Source of the DNA: Allium sativum
Taxonomy: Eukaryota; Streptophyta; Magnoliopsida; Asparagales; Amaryllidaceae
DNA length: 64,000 bases
Direction: 5' to 3'
Assembly (NCBI GenBank): GCA_030737875.1
Contig: CM060922.1
Location: 754,737,603 to 754,801,602, forward strand
Position numbers and translations under genes: made by a program. Position 1 is the stretch's first letter. Every line of letters begins with the position of its first letter. Positions 45,211 to 57,560 of this stretch are shown piece by piece. The notes beneath the pieces were generated by a model. It saw only the letters and a list, made by a program, of their open reading frames with translations. It did not search any database and was not told the origin of the DNA.

Positions 45211-47612
45211 CTACTTGCTCGGATTATGGAAATACTCCGAAGGTATTGAAGGAGGACAAAACTTCTTGGCCACAAATTTGTACTATAAGTCATCAATGTG
45301 GATTCATATTAGACAAAAGCTCATAACAATAGAAATTAAAGTCGATCAGGAGATGAACAGTTTTTTACCTTATGTTGGCTGTATTTCTCCCTGATTGCAG
45401 GTAGATTGCTTCCAGTGTTATAGCATATTTGATGATGCAGAGCTTTCACACATTTACACAAGTCTGAGGGCTGGTATTGTGTATAATAGCCTAAAGTAGG
45501 GTTCTGCAAAACAAAACATAAGCCAGAAATACAAATATTTTAACCTTAGTAATTAGATAAACATAATTTGTTCCTGTTTCAGATTGAAAAAACTGCATAC
45601 CCAAGGGTGTTTTGCTGGTTGGAGAATAAACCGTGACAGAAAAACAGCAGAAGCAGATATTAGGGAAGGGAGATAAAGAAGCATGTTATAATCAAGAAGT
45701 GATAACTCTGCAATGTAATTTGCAAGAAACTCCATCTGTAGTAGTGGAACCTGCATTTGTGTATATGAGTTAGCAAGTTCTATAATATATACAGGAAAAT
45801 CAATGAAGTGAAGATTATAGTCACCTCATCACATTGTTGAGCGATTCGAACAAACCTCCTTTGTCATAACATTCAAGGAAAACAAGAAGAACATGAATAT
45901 AATTCTGGCGCACCTAAAAAGGAAAATGGTGGTAGGGAAAATTATATACCTCAAAAAGCACTTGGTGGTTGGTGCTGACATTTCGTACTTCAAATGCTTT
46001 AAAACTTCTGCCTCCATTTGGACAACTTCTTCCCTGGTATATGTGTTATCCGTTAAATAGCAAAACTCTTCAACTTGGGGAGCAGAGATCTCTTCATATT
46101 TACTGATAAATTTTTTAGAAGCTTGTTAACATGGATGTGATAGCATGAAACAAATAAAATGAATGTAAACTCACGATGCTATTAGCATGCAAGCAACTCC
46201 TAGTAGTTGTAAGCGTTGACGTTCGATATCATTACCAGAGAGGTACCGATCAACATAATTAGCTGTAAGATATAATGTTTCAGGTACTAGCCTATATTCT
46301 TCTGTAACCTGCGAAATTTTGCTATTACTACTAAACTAATTAATAATTAAACTGTAAGTTTGTAAGAATAGGAGTAAGAAATGGGTTTACTTCCACAAGC
46401 CAGTCTATTAAGATTGCTCGCATTCCCGCATTTATGTCTTTTTGGATCCTCTCCATGTAGTCACCCAAAGGCTGTTTCTTATGCTGCAAACCAGTATAAA
46501 ACACTTTTAACGTAGTTGGTTGGGATTCATCTGTTAATTCACAACTACCTACCCCATTATTTTGTACATTTCGTATGCATAACATATTTTTATGATTTTT
46601 CAATATTGCATTTAGCATAGTAGCTCAGAATATGTTAAGTAAGCCAAATTGAACAAGAACAGCTTTTAAGTATTCAGATTGAACAACACAATTGTACTTC
46701 TATACTTCAACTGAAAGAGCCCTACCTAAAATGGAAGAACTATGCTTCCGCGGAATGTTCGTAGTAGTGTATGCTAAATTACGTAGAAAAACAGTCAGAT
46801 ATAGACCCAAGCAAATAACTATTTCAAACAGTATCCCCCATTTAATAGCTGTCATGATAACCAAACACTTAATGGTTAAAAACCATTGAAAAGTTTGCAC
46901 TTCTTGATATCTTGACGCTTTGCCAAGTAAGTTGTTTTTTGTGGCATGGATAAGCATTTAGCTAATAAAAAAGATATAATACCTCAGCTTCCCGTAAACA
47001 ACTGAAAATTTCATGTGCATAACCAGCACACAGCTGTGGATCCTCTTGACCTTCATCTAAATCAAGGATGCCGTCAAATTTTCCTGGTTTAACGGTATCT
47101 TTTCTCCAACTGCAACCTGTCAAATGACTATTAAAGCTCAAGGAGAATAAATGTAGGATTCAAAATTATTATCCTACCATTGAAACGTTATGTTTAAGCA
47201 TCAATAGACTTCTCTAAGAAAGAACTGTATTTCAACAATAGGATCAAGGAAAGTGTTTGTGTGTACCCCACTAAATGGTGGTTAACCTATCATAAGCCTA
47301 ATGTTGACACACAAAAAACAGCCTTCACTTAAGTTGAGAATTGTTTCAGAATTGGTCATGACGATACAATAAAACAAGATTGTAGAAATCGCAAGGTGGC
47401 AAACATGATCTAGGGATTCATTGTTTATTCCGGGATTAATCGGAATAGGTGTTTTTGATAAAAATTTAAGTTCTTTCTAGTACTAATTAATCCAAAATGA
47501 AAATGTAGGTTTTGGATGAGCTTAGGAACAGCCACTGAGGCAATACCGCCCGAAACTAGCACGTAAACACTTAAATGAGATATCAAGACTCGATTAGTGC
47601 CCTAAAAAAGGC

Positions 47613-47652
<40 letters not shown>

Positions 47653-50600
47653 GATGCTTGCAAAATGCAGCGTACGCCATCAGGATTGCTAGGCTGCAAG
47701 CCTTGCCTAGCGCCTATGCTAGGGCCGAGAAGATTTTTTACAAGAAAGTGTTATACCAAAGATATTCAAGTATGATAAATGGACTAGTTAGGAAACCTAC
47801 CATTAAAATTTGAAGTCTCAGAAATATGGACATTTTTGCACGTTATCCTTTCCAACGAAGCAACTGCTAAGGATTCTCCATCATCTATGTACTCAAAATC
47901 AGGACTTTTCATTGAATCACAAGTGGACATACTTTCACCCAGTGAAGTAGAATCAGTGAGTCTATCTGGAGATATAATAGAGCTGCTAGATACCAGACTG
48001 GATGCAAAATCTTTTTCCCGTTCATTGTATTTAAGTAGACTGGAAGAACTGCTTGGGGCAGTATTTCTAGATACAATATGATCAGGCTTTGCCAAGGAAG
48101 ATGTAGCTAAAGAATTACTGGTAACTAGCTTCACAGTGGATGACGAAGTCATCGAATTACTGCGCAACCCAGCATCAAGACATGAACCTACTGAACCTCG
48201 TTTTCTTTGTGAAATCATAGGTTTTGGAATCACTTTCTAGAAACATAACAAATCTTGTCAACCGTATAATCGGAGGAGGAAAATGTTTATGTCATATGCT
48301 ATAAAGTTAGCTATGCTATCTGTGTGATACAATCAAAAACAAAGTATAAGAAGATAAAACAAAATAAAAGGAATAAACTAACATTCTGGCTCTGGGTATG
48401 TATGAACTGTTAAACAACCCTTGTCTTACCGAGACCAGTATATACAATAAGCATACACTGCACTCATGCTTTCCTTACTAGTAAAACAACCATCGCTTTT
48501 CAGCACTGTTATGAAATTTGATTGTATGCTTAACAGGTTTAAAATTTGGTTCCCCTAACCATTTAAATTATAACCAAGTTCAGAATAATCATATCAATAA
48601 ATCAATTTAGTTTACAAACTATGTTATCAAAGGGTCCATCTGGGTTCTGCAGGCTTCGTCTAGGCTTTATATTGATAGCTTTAGGTACCGTTCGCGTAAA
48701 GCAAACATCCTGTTTTGTGTTTGGAATCTTTGGATGCATCCCACGCGTCGGACGCATCCAAACACAAAACGCGGTACTTGCCCTGTTGAGCCAACATATA
48801 CTTAAAAAGAAAAAAAAGAAAAAATCCTCCCTAAAATGCCCCGTTTAACCCTAACATACCCCCCGTTTGACCCATAAAAACTCCATTTAACCTATAAACT
48901 AAAATACCTCATTTAACTCATAAACTAAAATAATCCGTTTAAATGTTCTGTTTGATGCAAATACATTCCCTGTTTACCATCCAACCCCATTTACCATCCA
49001 ACACCATTTAAATATTTCGCTGGAATGGCCCGTTACCGCTTACCGTAAAACACACCCTTAGTGCTTAAGTTCCTATTGATGCGATATCGCTGTTCCAATT
49101 TTTTTACAACAGTAGCCTTCTTTGAGTTTTTAGAAACTCGAGCGCGTCCCTTCTTTCATGGCAGCAAAGTTTACAAATGGAATAGTATAGAAGCATAGGC
49201 ATTTATACTATGTTCTAACGTTTTAAAATACGTTGTAGTAGATAATGCTTCTTGTTCGACTCTAACTTCTAAGCAACTAGGCTTGTGTAATTATATTGTA
49301 AGCTTAGCGAATAAGATGAGATGGGAACAGCAATAATACTTCAAAATAATAAAAAGAAGAAGTTATTATTACTGATATTGCTAAACTTCAAATTTTACAG
49401 GAAAAACTAAGAAAGAACATTTAATTTGAGTTCCAAAATCTGAAGCTTTAACTTCGCAAAAAATATAAAATCAGAACATACATAAATTGTATAACTAAAA
49501 CAAAGTTCGAAACGAAATAATGAAAGATTATATCTTTATTTTCAATGAAAGGTAAATTATACATTTTGTTTCAATGAATTACACACACACGAAAAATAAA
49601 TAACAAAATCCAAAAAAAATCTAGAATCGAAATTTACCAATTAGATCAATATTCCGAAAAATATAATTACAAAAAACCCGAAACCAGAATCTCAACCTAT
49701 AAAAAATAAAAAATACTACGCTTACAAAGGAAAGACTAAGTTATGTTCTAAAAAATTGAAATGATATAATCACGCTTTCAAAAAAATAATGCATAAAAAA
49801 ATTCCATAAAATCTAAAGCTCATTTTTATTTACTTTACTTTATTTTAGAATACTTTAGAAAATATTAAAGAGTTTAATAGTTGAAACTTTGAAGTATTCA
49901 AAATTTAATTTTTTAGAATCTCATATTGTTCAAACTTGAGATTCGGAAAGAAAAATGAAAATTATTCTTTAGAAATTTCTAAAATTTTGTGTATTCCAAA
50001 CTTCAGATTTGTGAAGGAAAATGTTGCTCTTTAACATTATATTTCAAGGTTTAATATTTTTGAAAAATTAAACTAAAATATTGTTTAAAAAATAATTTAA
50101 AATTTCAAACTTGGTAGATTTTTTAAACCTTTTTACCTTAACTGTGAGAAGAAGCGACATACCTGTTTGGTCAACATATAACACAAAACAACATAAATAA
50201 ATTAGAATTTCCTTCTTACTAATATTTTTCATTCTTTTTTTTTTTCTTATTCAAATTTCTTCTCCTTCCCGGTTTTCCGCTTTGTGATTTTCGTTAAAAA
50301 TATTAATTATGGATAGCTAACATGCAATTACTCAGAAAAACATTATTCTGTATCTTAGCAGCATATCTCCTGCAGCAATCAATCAAAACGATAGGTTTAC
50401 ATTTCAGCATCTAATCTCAAATCCCAAGTTCAAAATATCTAACAGTCATATTTAGTAAACCTAAAATCTAAAGATAAGTCTACAAAGTAAAAATAAAAAT
50501 AAAGAAACACATACATTGATCGCTTTCTTTTCCTCAACTCCAGCAAGATTCCTCCCCGAAGAGCTCTTGTTCGTCAAATTCCCAAGTGCAACTCTTCTTT

Positions 50601-50715
50601 TCGTCTCTGCTGCTACCGACGCCTTCCCAGTCACAGGCGCTTTTGGTCTCTTCGTGACCGTTGAAGAACTGCCGGGTGCTGACGGTACAGATGATCTTCT
50701 ATTAGTGGAAGCCAT
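45211..50715 (-). CDS. CYCA1: A-type cyclin (CYCA1-like), ten exons, apparently intact
   Basis: Exons on the minus strand: 50715-50515, 48236-47801, 47116-46983, 46483-46391, 46308-46175, 46102-45950, 45858-45825, 45750-45601, 45503-45369 and 45282-45211. All introns are GT-AG, phases join, and the total is 1542 nt (513 residues and TAG). Residues 41-49 (RVALGNLTN) form a destruction box for APC/C. STCDSMKSPDFEYIDD (exon 2) is typical of A1 cyclins. The N-terminal cyclin box includes MRAILIDWLVEVTEEYRL (~278-295) and RYLSG...RQRLQLLGVACMLIASKYEE. The C-terminal fold includes FLANYIAELSLLDYNMLLY and SRFILQPAKHPW. It ends FVAKKFCPPSIPSEYFHNP. A-type cyclins activate CDKA in the nucleus from S phase to mitosis. 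Intron 1 is ~2.3 kb and holds foldback repeats. Exon 7 is only 34 nt. The A1 subgroup is inferred. Confidence 0.93.
47614..47650. repeat. Microsatellite (TA)n in cyclin intron 2
   Basis: A TA dinucleotide tract lies within the intron between exons 2 and 3. Confidence 0.95.
48680..49056. mobile_element. MITE-like foldback in cyclin intron 1
   Basis: Within 48684-48783 the arms ggtaccg...gttttgtgtttgg (48712-48724) and ccaaacacaaaac...cggtac (48758-48776) are inverted repeats around a GC-rich loop (cccacgcgtcgga). The inverse of the right limit (taagggtgtgttttacggtaagcggtaac) looks like a hAT-type terminus also present near 43979. No direct repeat was established, so extent and class are uncertain. 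Confidence 0.4.
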
Positions 50716-51402
50716 CCGCGTAAAACCCTAATTTTTCTAAATCGTAATTAAAGAGACGTGGTTTTGTTGGGTCGCGGCTACGTTGGACACGGCTTTTATT
50801 TTTGGAAATCTCCTGTTATTTATCGTATCATGTAATCGAATGCGAATGAGCGAGAAAGAGGGAAAGTTTGATTTTGAATTCTAAACAAACAGGACCGTTG
50901 ATTGTCTATGAGAATCTCGAGCGCTATTGATGCATTTTCAGAGGGCCTAGCGGAAACAATTTGGTTTGAAAAACCTCCATTACTCAACGATTAGTGATGC
51001 ATGTTCTAGTTTTGCCCCACCAAACAAACTAAGCACATTTATGGAAAAACCGACTGTTTGATTATATAATTTAAAAAAAAAAAATTGTTGTATTTTTAAA
51101 TTAATCGACTAAAGCACTATTAATTTAACAATTTATTACATTTCCTAAATAATCTATCTAGATTAATCGAAGAATATTGTAGTTGAAATATGATATTAAT
51201 GTTAAATCTGAAATAGATTTGAAATGTAATGTATATTTTAGAGAAATTTTAGATATTAGTATTTGAACCGTTAAAAACACTAGAGAAAACAATTCCGAAA
51301 CAGGTAGTGTATTTTTATTTATTTTTTGGCTTCACGAAAGTTTAATTTAACCAATTGACAATAAACAAACTTCTCTAACAGATGGTTTGATTAATAAAAA
51401 TA
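50716..51402. other. Promoter region of the cyclin gene, AT-rich
   Basis: No coding region. It holds the cyclin 5' UTR and promoter, including the motif noted above. No clear TATA box was fixed. The stretch beyond ~51060 is very AT-rich and leads into the target site of the Copia element. Confidence 0.5.
50894..50898 (-). promoter_or_regulatory. MSA-like core (AACGG) upstream of the cyclin
   Basis: On the gene strand caatcAACGGtcc lies about 180 bp before the start codon. AACGG is the core of the mitosis-specific activator element bound by plant three-repeat MYBs in A- and B-type cyclin promoters. The flanking bases fit the consensus poorly, so a chance match is possible. Confidence 0.3.
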
Positions 51403-51407
51403 TTATT

Positions 51408-51677
51408 TGTTAAACTATATATGTAAATATATATTTTTGTATTCATATTGATCAATCAGGCTGTAATTATTTACCTAATTAGTATTCATATTGATCAATT
51501 AGGTTAGGCTTTAATTATTTGCCTAATATTGATCAATTAGACTAGGCTTTAATTATTTGCCTAATATTGTTGTACTATCCTTGTACTACCTTATAATTTG
51601 TACTATCCTTGTAGTACAATTATCTCCATATTTAAGGGTTGGTGATTAATGAAAAAGGCACGGATCATAATCTTTCA
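51408..51677 (+). repeat. 5' LTR of the Copia element
   Basis: It contains two to three tandem copies of a ~45-bp block with tattgatcaattagg and ctttaattatttgcctaa. A possible TATA-like atatttaagg lies near 51630. It ends CTTTCA next to the primer-binding site. Confidence 0.9.
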
Positions 51678-51689
51678 TGGTATCAGAGC
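51678..51689 (+). other. Primer-binding site of the Copia element
   Basis: TGGTATCAGAGC directly abuts the 5' LTR, complementary to the initiator-Met tRNA 3' end. Confidence 0.9.
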
Positions 51690-51759
51690 TGTAACGATCC
51701 TCTCAAAAACTAACTGTATTCTGTCTTCCTGCTTCCAAATCTTCATAATTTCTTCTTCC

Positions 51760-54700
51760 ATGGCTGAAAAATTCTATCCTGCTCTTTCTATCACCAATGT
51801 CAAATCCTTGATTCCAATCACATTGGATAATGAGACCGGTCTTTATCATTCATGGGCTGCTCTATTCAAGGTACAAGCGAGAGTTCATAATCTCTTGCAT
51901 CATATAATTCCTCCTACGGAGGAGAAAGCCAAGGCCAAATATGATGAACAAAAAGCGGCGGATCCCGAGCTTTGGGATCGTCTTGACGCAGTTGTACAGC
52001 AATGGATGTATGCCACCATTTCTCAAGACCTCCTCCATGCAGTTCTCTTCAAAGATGACTCGGCCGAGAAGGTGTGGAAACGGTTGGAGGCACAATTCCA
52101 AGACAACAAAGCCTCTCGTGCAACCCATCTCGAGGAGGAATTGGCTCATGCCGATTTTGATAATTTCGGCTCGATTGACGCTTATTGCAATCACATCAAG
52201 TCTCTTGCTGACCGTCTTGCGGACGTTGATGCTCCGGTCACAAATAGCCGCCTTGTTTTGAAGCTGACTGCAGGTTTACCTGAGTCCTACGCTGGCACGG
52301 TAGATTTCATACAAAATCAAGATCCATTACCTCCTTTTGAAAATTGTCGTTCACGATTGAAACTAGCGGAGCGGACCATAAAAAACCGCCTCGCCAAGGA
52401 AGGAAACACCATAACTAAACCTACTGCTCTTCTCACAGCATCTTCCAATGACAGCAACCATGGAAATTCTGCAGATTACCCTCGCCAAAATCATAATAAT
52501 AAAAACAATAGAGGCAAGGGAAATAGAAAGAACCCCGGAAGGGGAAGCTACGACAGAGGACAGGCAACCAGCGGCAGCAATTTGCAACGGCAGCAATGGG
52601 CAGTTCGTCCTCATACATCATGGATGCATGGTACTGTTGCACCTTGGGGAGGTTGGACACAGCAATGGAGAGGGCCATGGGGACTTCCACCTTGCCCGTA
52701 CCCATCCACAAACATGCAGCAGCAAAGACCTCAACAAGCAAGTAGGCACTCAGGACTTTTGGGATCAAAACCCTCACAAGAACCCTAACAAGCCTATACT
52801 GCCCACTCACATCATGATCCAATCGGCTACACACCAACTGACATCGAGGCCGCAATGCATGCCCTTTCCTTCTCTCAACCAGACGGAAATTTTTACATGG
52901 ATACCGGTGCTACATCTCATATGACAGCGGATCAAGGTATACTCTCTTCTTATTTCAATTCAAGCAATAATAATCATAACATTGTTGTTGGTAGTGGTCA
53001 TTTGATCCCCGTTGTTGGTCACGGTTGCACTAACTTGCCTCCACCATACCCTCCATTAACCTTAAACAATGTATTGCATGCTCCTCAACTCATTAAAAAC
53101 CTTGTATCTGTTCGAAAATTTACCACCGATAATATGGTTTCAGTTGAATTTGATCCTTTTGGGTTTTCTGTCAATGATTTACAGACTGGGACCAAACTAA
53201 TGAGATGTGACAGCACTGGAGATCTCTATCCTATTTTCCAAAATAAACGAGACACATTCTCAGTCAATTCATCTGCTTTTACTGCCGCGTCATCTGATCT
53301 TTGGCATAGTCGTCTAGGACATCCTGTTGATGTTATTTTTAGCTCTCTTCGTAGTGAACACATGATTGGTTGTAATGATTCTCGTAAAATCTTTTGTTCT
53401 TCTTGTCCTCTTGGGAAACACTCTAAATTGCCTTTTTATAATTCTATGTCGCATACTCTTTTGCCATTTGATATTATTCATAGTGATTTGTGGACATCTC
53501 CTGTTATAAGTTCTTCTGGTCATTGTTATTATGTTTTATTTCTTGATGACTACAACAAATTTCTTTGGACTTTTCCCATCTCCAACAAATCTCAGGTCAA
53601 ACAATTATTCATTTCTTTTCATGCTTTAATCAAAACACAATTCGAACGTAACATCAAAACATTCCAATGTGACAATGGTACAGAATATATAAATGGCACT
53701 TTAAAACAGTTCTTTACCCAAAATGGGATGCAATTCCGTCTCTCATGTCCTCATACATCACCACAAAATGGAAAAGCTGAACGACATATTAAATCTATAA
53801 ATAATATCATTAGGACCTTACTTGCTCATGCTTCTATGCCCCCTAGCTTCTGGCATCACGCTCTAGCAATGGCCACATACCTCTTAAACATTCTTCCAAC
53901 AAAAGTTTTGGGATTCCAATCTCCCACTCAAATTCTATATCAAAGTACACCGCTTTATTATGACTTGCGTGTCTTTGGTTGCTTATGATTTCCCTTATTT
54001 CCCTCAACCTCTATTCACAAATTACAGGAACGGTCTACTCCATGTACTTATCTTGGTCCAGCCTCAAATCATAGAGGCTCTAAGTGTTACGACATGTCAA
54101 GCGGAAAAATTATTATTTGTCGCCATGTGCGTTTCATTGAAACTGAGTTTCCATTCTCAAAAATCCACAAGGACACAAATAACTTGTATGCTTTTCTTGA
54201 TGAAAATATTTCTCCATACTTGTTGCATCATTTGCGTGAAAAATCAATTGCACAAACCACAAATGACATTGCTCAAAACACAACCCAACCCCCTATGCAA
54301 ACTTGCCCACCGCAGTATCTATCTCCAACTGGACAACAGTCTCCCACGGGCCCAATTATCCCTTCTCCTTCAAATCCTACTGATCAGCACCCCTCCTCTC
54401 AAACTGGGCTGCACTCACCCACAGGTTCAGTTCTTCACAATACTCCTGCTGTCACATCAACCGTAAGACAACCCCACCCCATTGCTCAACCCACTCCAGT
54501 TTGTGAACAAAGCCCCTCATCACACTCACCCAACAGCTCCTCAAGGCCTAATAATCCCAAGCTACACCGTATGACAACCCGGGCAATAAATGGCATCTTT
54601 AAACCAAACCCCAAATATACTACCAATCTTCACACGACCACCACTACAACCATCTCTCCTATACCAAAGGACCCGGTTAGTGCTCTTCGTGATCAAAATT

Positions 54701-56211
54701 GGAAAACTGCAATGTTGGATGAATTTAATGCTTTAATTGATAATAAAACATGGGAGTTAGTGCCTAGGCCACCTAATGTGAATGTAATTCGATCTATGTG
54801 GATTTTTCGTCATAAACGTAAATCCGATGGTTCTTTTGAGTGGCATAAAGCCCGTCTTGTAGGTGATGGTAAAACTCAGCAACAGGGTGTTGATTGCGAT
54901 GAAACTTTTAGTCTGGTGGTCAAACCTGCTACTATTCGCGCTGTTCTTAGCATTGCTCTCTCAAAATCTTGGTCAATCCATCAATTGGACGTCAAGAATG
55001 CTTTTCTACATGGTCATCTCAATGAAACAGTCTATATGCATCAACCTATGGGTTTTCGTGACAATAGCCGGCCTAATCATGTCTGTTTACTAAAGAAATC
55101 TCTATATGGCTTGAAACAGGCTCCTCGGGCATGGTATCAGCGCTTCGTTGATTTTGTTGCCTCAATTGGTTTCACCCACAGTAAATCTGATCATTCATTG
55201 TTTGTATACAAACATGGATCTGATATTGCATATATTCTGCTTTATGTTGACGACATTATTCTTACAGCTTCTTCTGATATTCTATGTAAGCATTTCATGG
55301 CTCTATTAGGTTCGGAGTTTGCAATGAAAGATCTTGGCCCGTTGAGTTTCTTTCTAGGTATCGCGGTTACTCGCCATGCGAAAGGCTTATTCTTGTCTCA
55401 AAAACAATATGCTATAGAGATCATTGAGCGGGCAGGCATGTCTAATTGTAGCACTTGCCCCACTCCTGTTGACAACAAATCTAAACTCAGTGCTACTAAC
55501 GGTGATCCATATGAAGATCCCACCAAGTATCGTCGTCTTGCAGGTGCTCTTTAATATCTTACTTTTACAAGACCTGATATTTCTTATGCAGTGCAACAAG
55601 TGTGTCTCCACATGCATGATCCAAGGAATGAACACATGAATGCTCTCAAGCGCATTTTGCGCTACATTCAAGGTACTTTGTCTTATGGCCTCCATCTGTA
55701 CAAGTCATCATTGGGCAAACTTATCTCATACACAGATGCTGATTGGGGTGGATGTCCAGATACCAGACGCTCCACGTCTGGTTATTGTGTCTTTTTTGGG
55801 GAAAATTTGATTTCTTGGTCCTCTAAACGTCAGCCTACCTTGTCTAGATCTAGTGCAGAAGCTGAATACAGAGGAGTTGCTAATGTTGTGTCTGATTCTT
55901 GTTGGATCAGGAATTTACTACTCGAACTACATTGTCCAATTGAAAAAGCTACTCTGGTCCACTGTGACAATGTGAGTGCAATTTATTTGTCAGGAAATCC
56001 AGTTCAACATCAACGCACTAAACATATTGAGATGGACATTCATTTTGTCCGTGAAAAGGTCGCTAGAGGCGAAGTTAGAGTGCTTCATGTTCCATCCCGT
56101 TATCAAATTGCTGATATTTTTACAAAGGGCCTTCCACGTATATTATTCGAAGATTTTCGGGACAGTCTCAGCGTACGCGAGCCTCCCGCTGCGACTGCGG
56201 GGGCGTGTTAA
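51760..56211 (+). pseudogene. Copia gag-pol with three in-frame stop codons
   Basis: The start is ATG 51760 (MAEKFYPALS), 82 nt after the LTR. A single frame runs for 1483 codons with no frameshift and ends at TAA 56209-56211, just inside the 3' LTR. Gag is residues ~1-340 (VWKRLEAQFQDNKASRATHL, LTAGLPESYAG), with a Gln/Asn/Gly-rich tail lacking a CCHC knuckle. Protease DTGATSH is at ~381. The integrase zinc site has LWHSRLGHP...CSSCPLGK, and the core D576-D638-E674 gives D,D-35-E. RT has DVKNAFLHG and YVDD (~1162). RNase H has YTDADWGG, SRSSAEAEY and DNVSAIYL. Stops are TAA 52786-52788, TGA 53986-53988 and TAA 55552-55554. The first and third look like CAA to TAA changes; the second falls where Cys is expected. 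Confidence 0.93.
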
Positions 56212-56475
56212 ACTATATATGTAAATATATATTTTTGTATTCATATTGATCAATCAGGCTGTAATTATTTACCTAATTAGTATTCATATTGATCAATTAG
56301 GCTAGGCTTTAATTATTTGCCTAATATTGATCAATTAGGCTAGGCTTTAATTATTTGCCTAATATTGTTGTACTATCCTTATACTATCTTATAATTTGTA
56401 CTATCCTTGTAGTACAATTATCTCCCTATTTAAGGGTTGGTGATTAATGAAAAAGGCACGGATCATAATCTTTCA
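56206..56475 (+). repeat. 3' LTR of the Copia element
   Basis: It begins right after a G-rich purine tract (ctgcgggggcg) and ends CTTTCA before ttatt. The length matches the 5' LTR. Confidence 0.92.
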
Positions 56476-56739
56476 TTATTTCATTTTCCGGTTTCCTTTA
56501 TATATTTAACTAAGTTCACCCAATTTTGTTTTGTTTTTACGCTTATTAAGAAGCTTAAAATAATTGATCAGTTTACTTGTATAATTATTTAAATTGATTT
56601 GTTTAAATTCTTTATGTGTTATATATTTTGTTTACCTTCTCTTTTCTTGCTAATAGACACGGAATAATATTATGATAGAATTCGGGAAGAAGAAAATTTA
56701 TCGGAAGAAGGCATTGTTTTAAATAAGGTGGCGACTGAG

Positions 56740-57560
56740 TTTAAGGCCGAACGTTCGTTCGATTATGAAAAAAATATCAACCGAATTGAAATAAAAAAAT
56801 ATCAAAACCAAACTGAACCGGACCGAACTAAGCTAATATCGGTTAGTTCTGCCGGTAACCGATTTAACTGAACTACAAAGACATGTTACTACTTAAATAA
56901 TAAATTCAAGTAAAGATAAACACATGTTTATATTTTAAAATAGGATTAATTGACATGAATAATCCGAAGTTTGACGTGTCTTCTTATATTAATCTGAACT
57001 TTGGATTATTTTTAAATAATCCCAAGTTTAGAGGGTCCCTTCCCATATTGATCCCGATCACTTATTAACTTGTTGTAGCCAGTTATCAAACTTAAATTCG
57101 TCTTTCCCAAACGATTTTTCTGGAGTGGGAAACTAGTTTGGGGAAGATGAATTTAAGTTTGATAACCAGCAACAACAAGTTAATAAGTCATCGGGATCAA
57201 TATGGGAAGGGAGCCCCCAAACTTGGGATTAATTAAAAATAATCCAAATTTCGGATTAATATGGGAAGACACGTCAAACTTCGGATTATTCCTATCAATT
57301 TATCCTTTAAAATATTATATTTTATATTTTTTACGTTTATAACAAAATTTGATATATTTTCAACAAGTAAACATTGTATTTTATCATCAAATCAATTAGT
57401 TCATGTATTACGTACCATAAAATTGGATAATATAATAAAAGTTCGGTTTAATCTGTGATCGAATTTTTTTTTCAAACCGATTTAGTTTTAAAACCAAACT
57501 AAACTGACTGAAGTAGACTGGTTCGATCGGTACTAACCGAATAATGTTTATCCCGAACCG
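56740..57560. mobile_element. Possible decayed element with accgaa/ttcggt subterminal words, split by a MITE
   Basis: 56760-56880 and 57440-57560 are both rich in gaaccg, accgaa, ggttag and aaaccga words in mixed orientation. This is typical of the subterminal regions of hAT elements. The MITE at 56943-57305 lies between them. No termini or transposase were found, so the call is weak. Confidence 0.3.
56943..57305. mobile_element. 363-bp foldback MITE with perfect 9-bp direct repeat (Mutator-like)
   Basis: Almost the whole unit is two inverted arms of ~175 bp (GGATTAATTGACATGAATAA... and ...TTATTCCTATCAATTTATCC) around a ~12-bp centre. Shared blocks are aatccgaagtttgacgtgtc, atattgatcccgat, aacttgttg and tttgataac, seen in both arms. 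The direct repeat tttaaaata occurs at 56934-56942 and 57306-57314. A 9-bp duplication with long inverted ends points to the Mutator superfamily. There is no coding capacity. Confidence 0.85.

Larger units (their letters stand above)
51408..56475 (+). mobile_element. Complete Copia retrotransposon (Ale/Retrofit-like) with TSD ttatt
   Basis: There are two 270-bp LTRs (51408-51677 and 56206-56475) with TG...CA ends, a primer-binding site, one gag-pol frame and a purine tract. The target duplication ttatt is perfect on both sides (51403-51407 and 56476-56480). The LTRs differ at five positions I could count (four transitions, one transversion), about 1.9 percent. It lies ~700 bp upstream of the cyclin gene and points away from it. 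Lineage is judged from the short LTR, gag without zinc knuckle and integrase text, so it is tentative. Confidence 0.93.
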
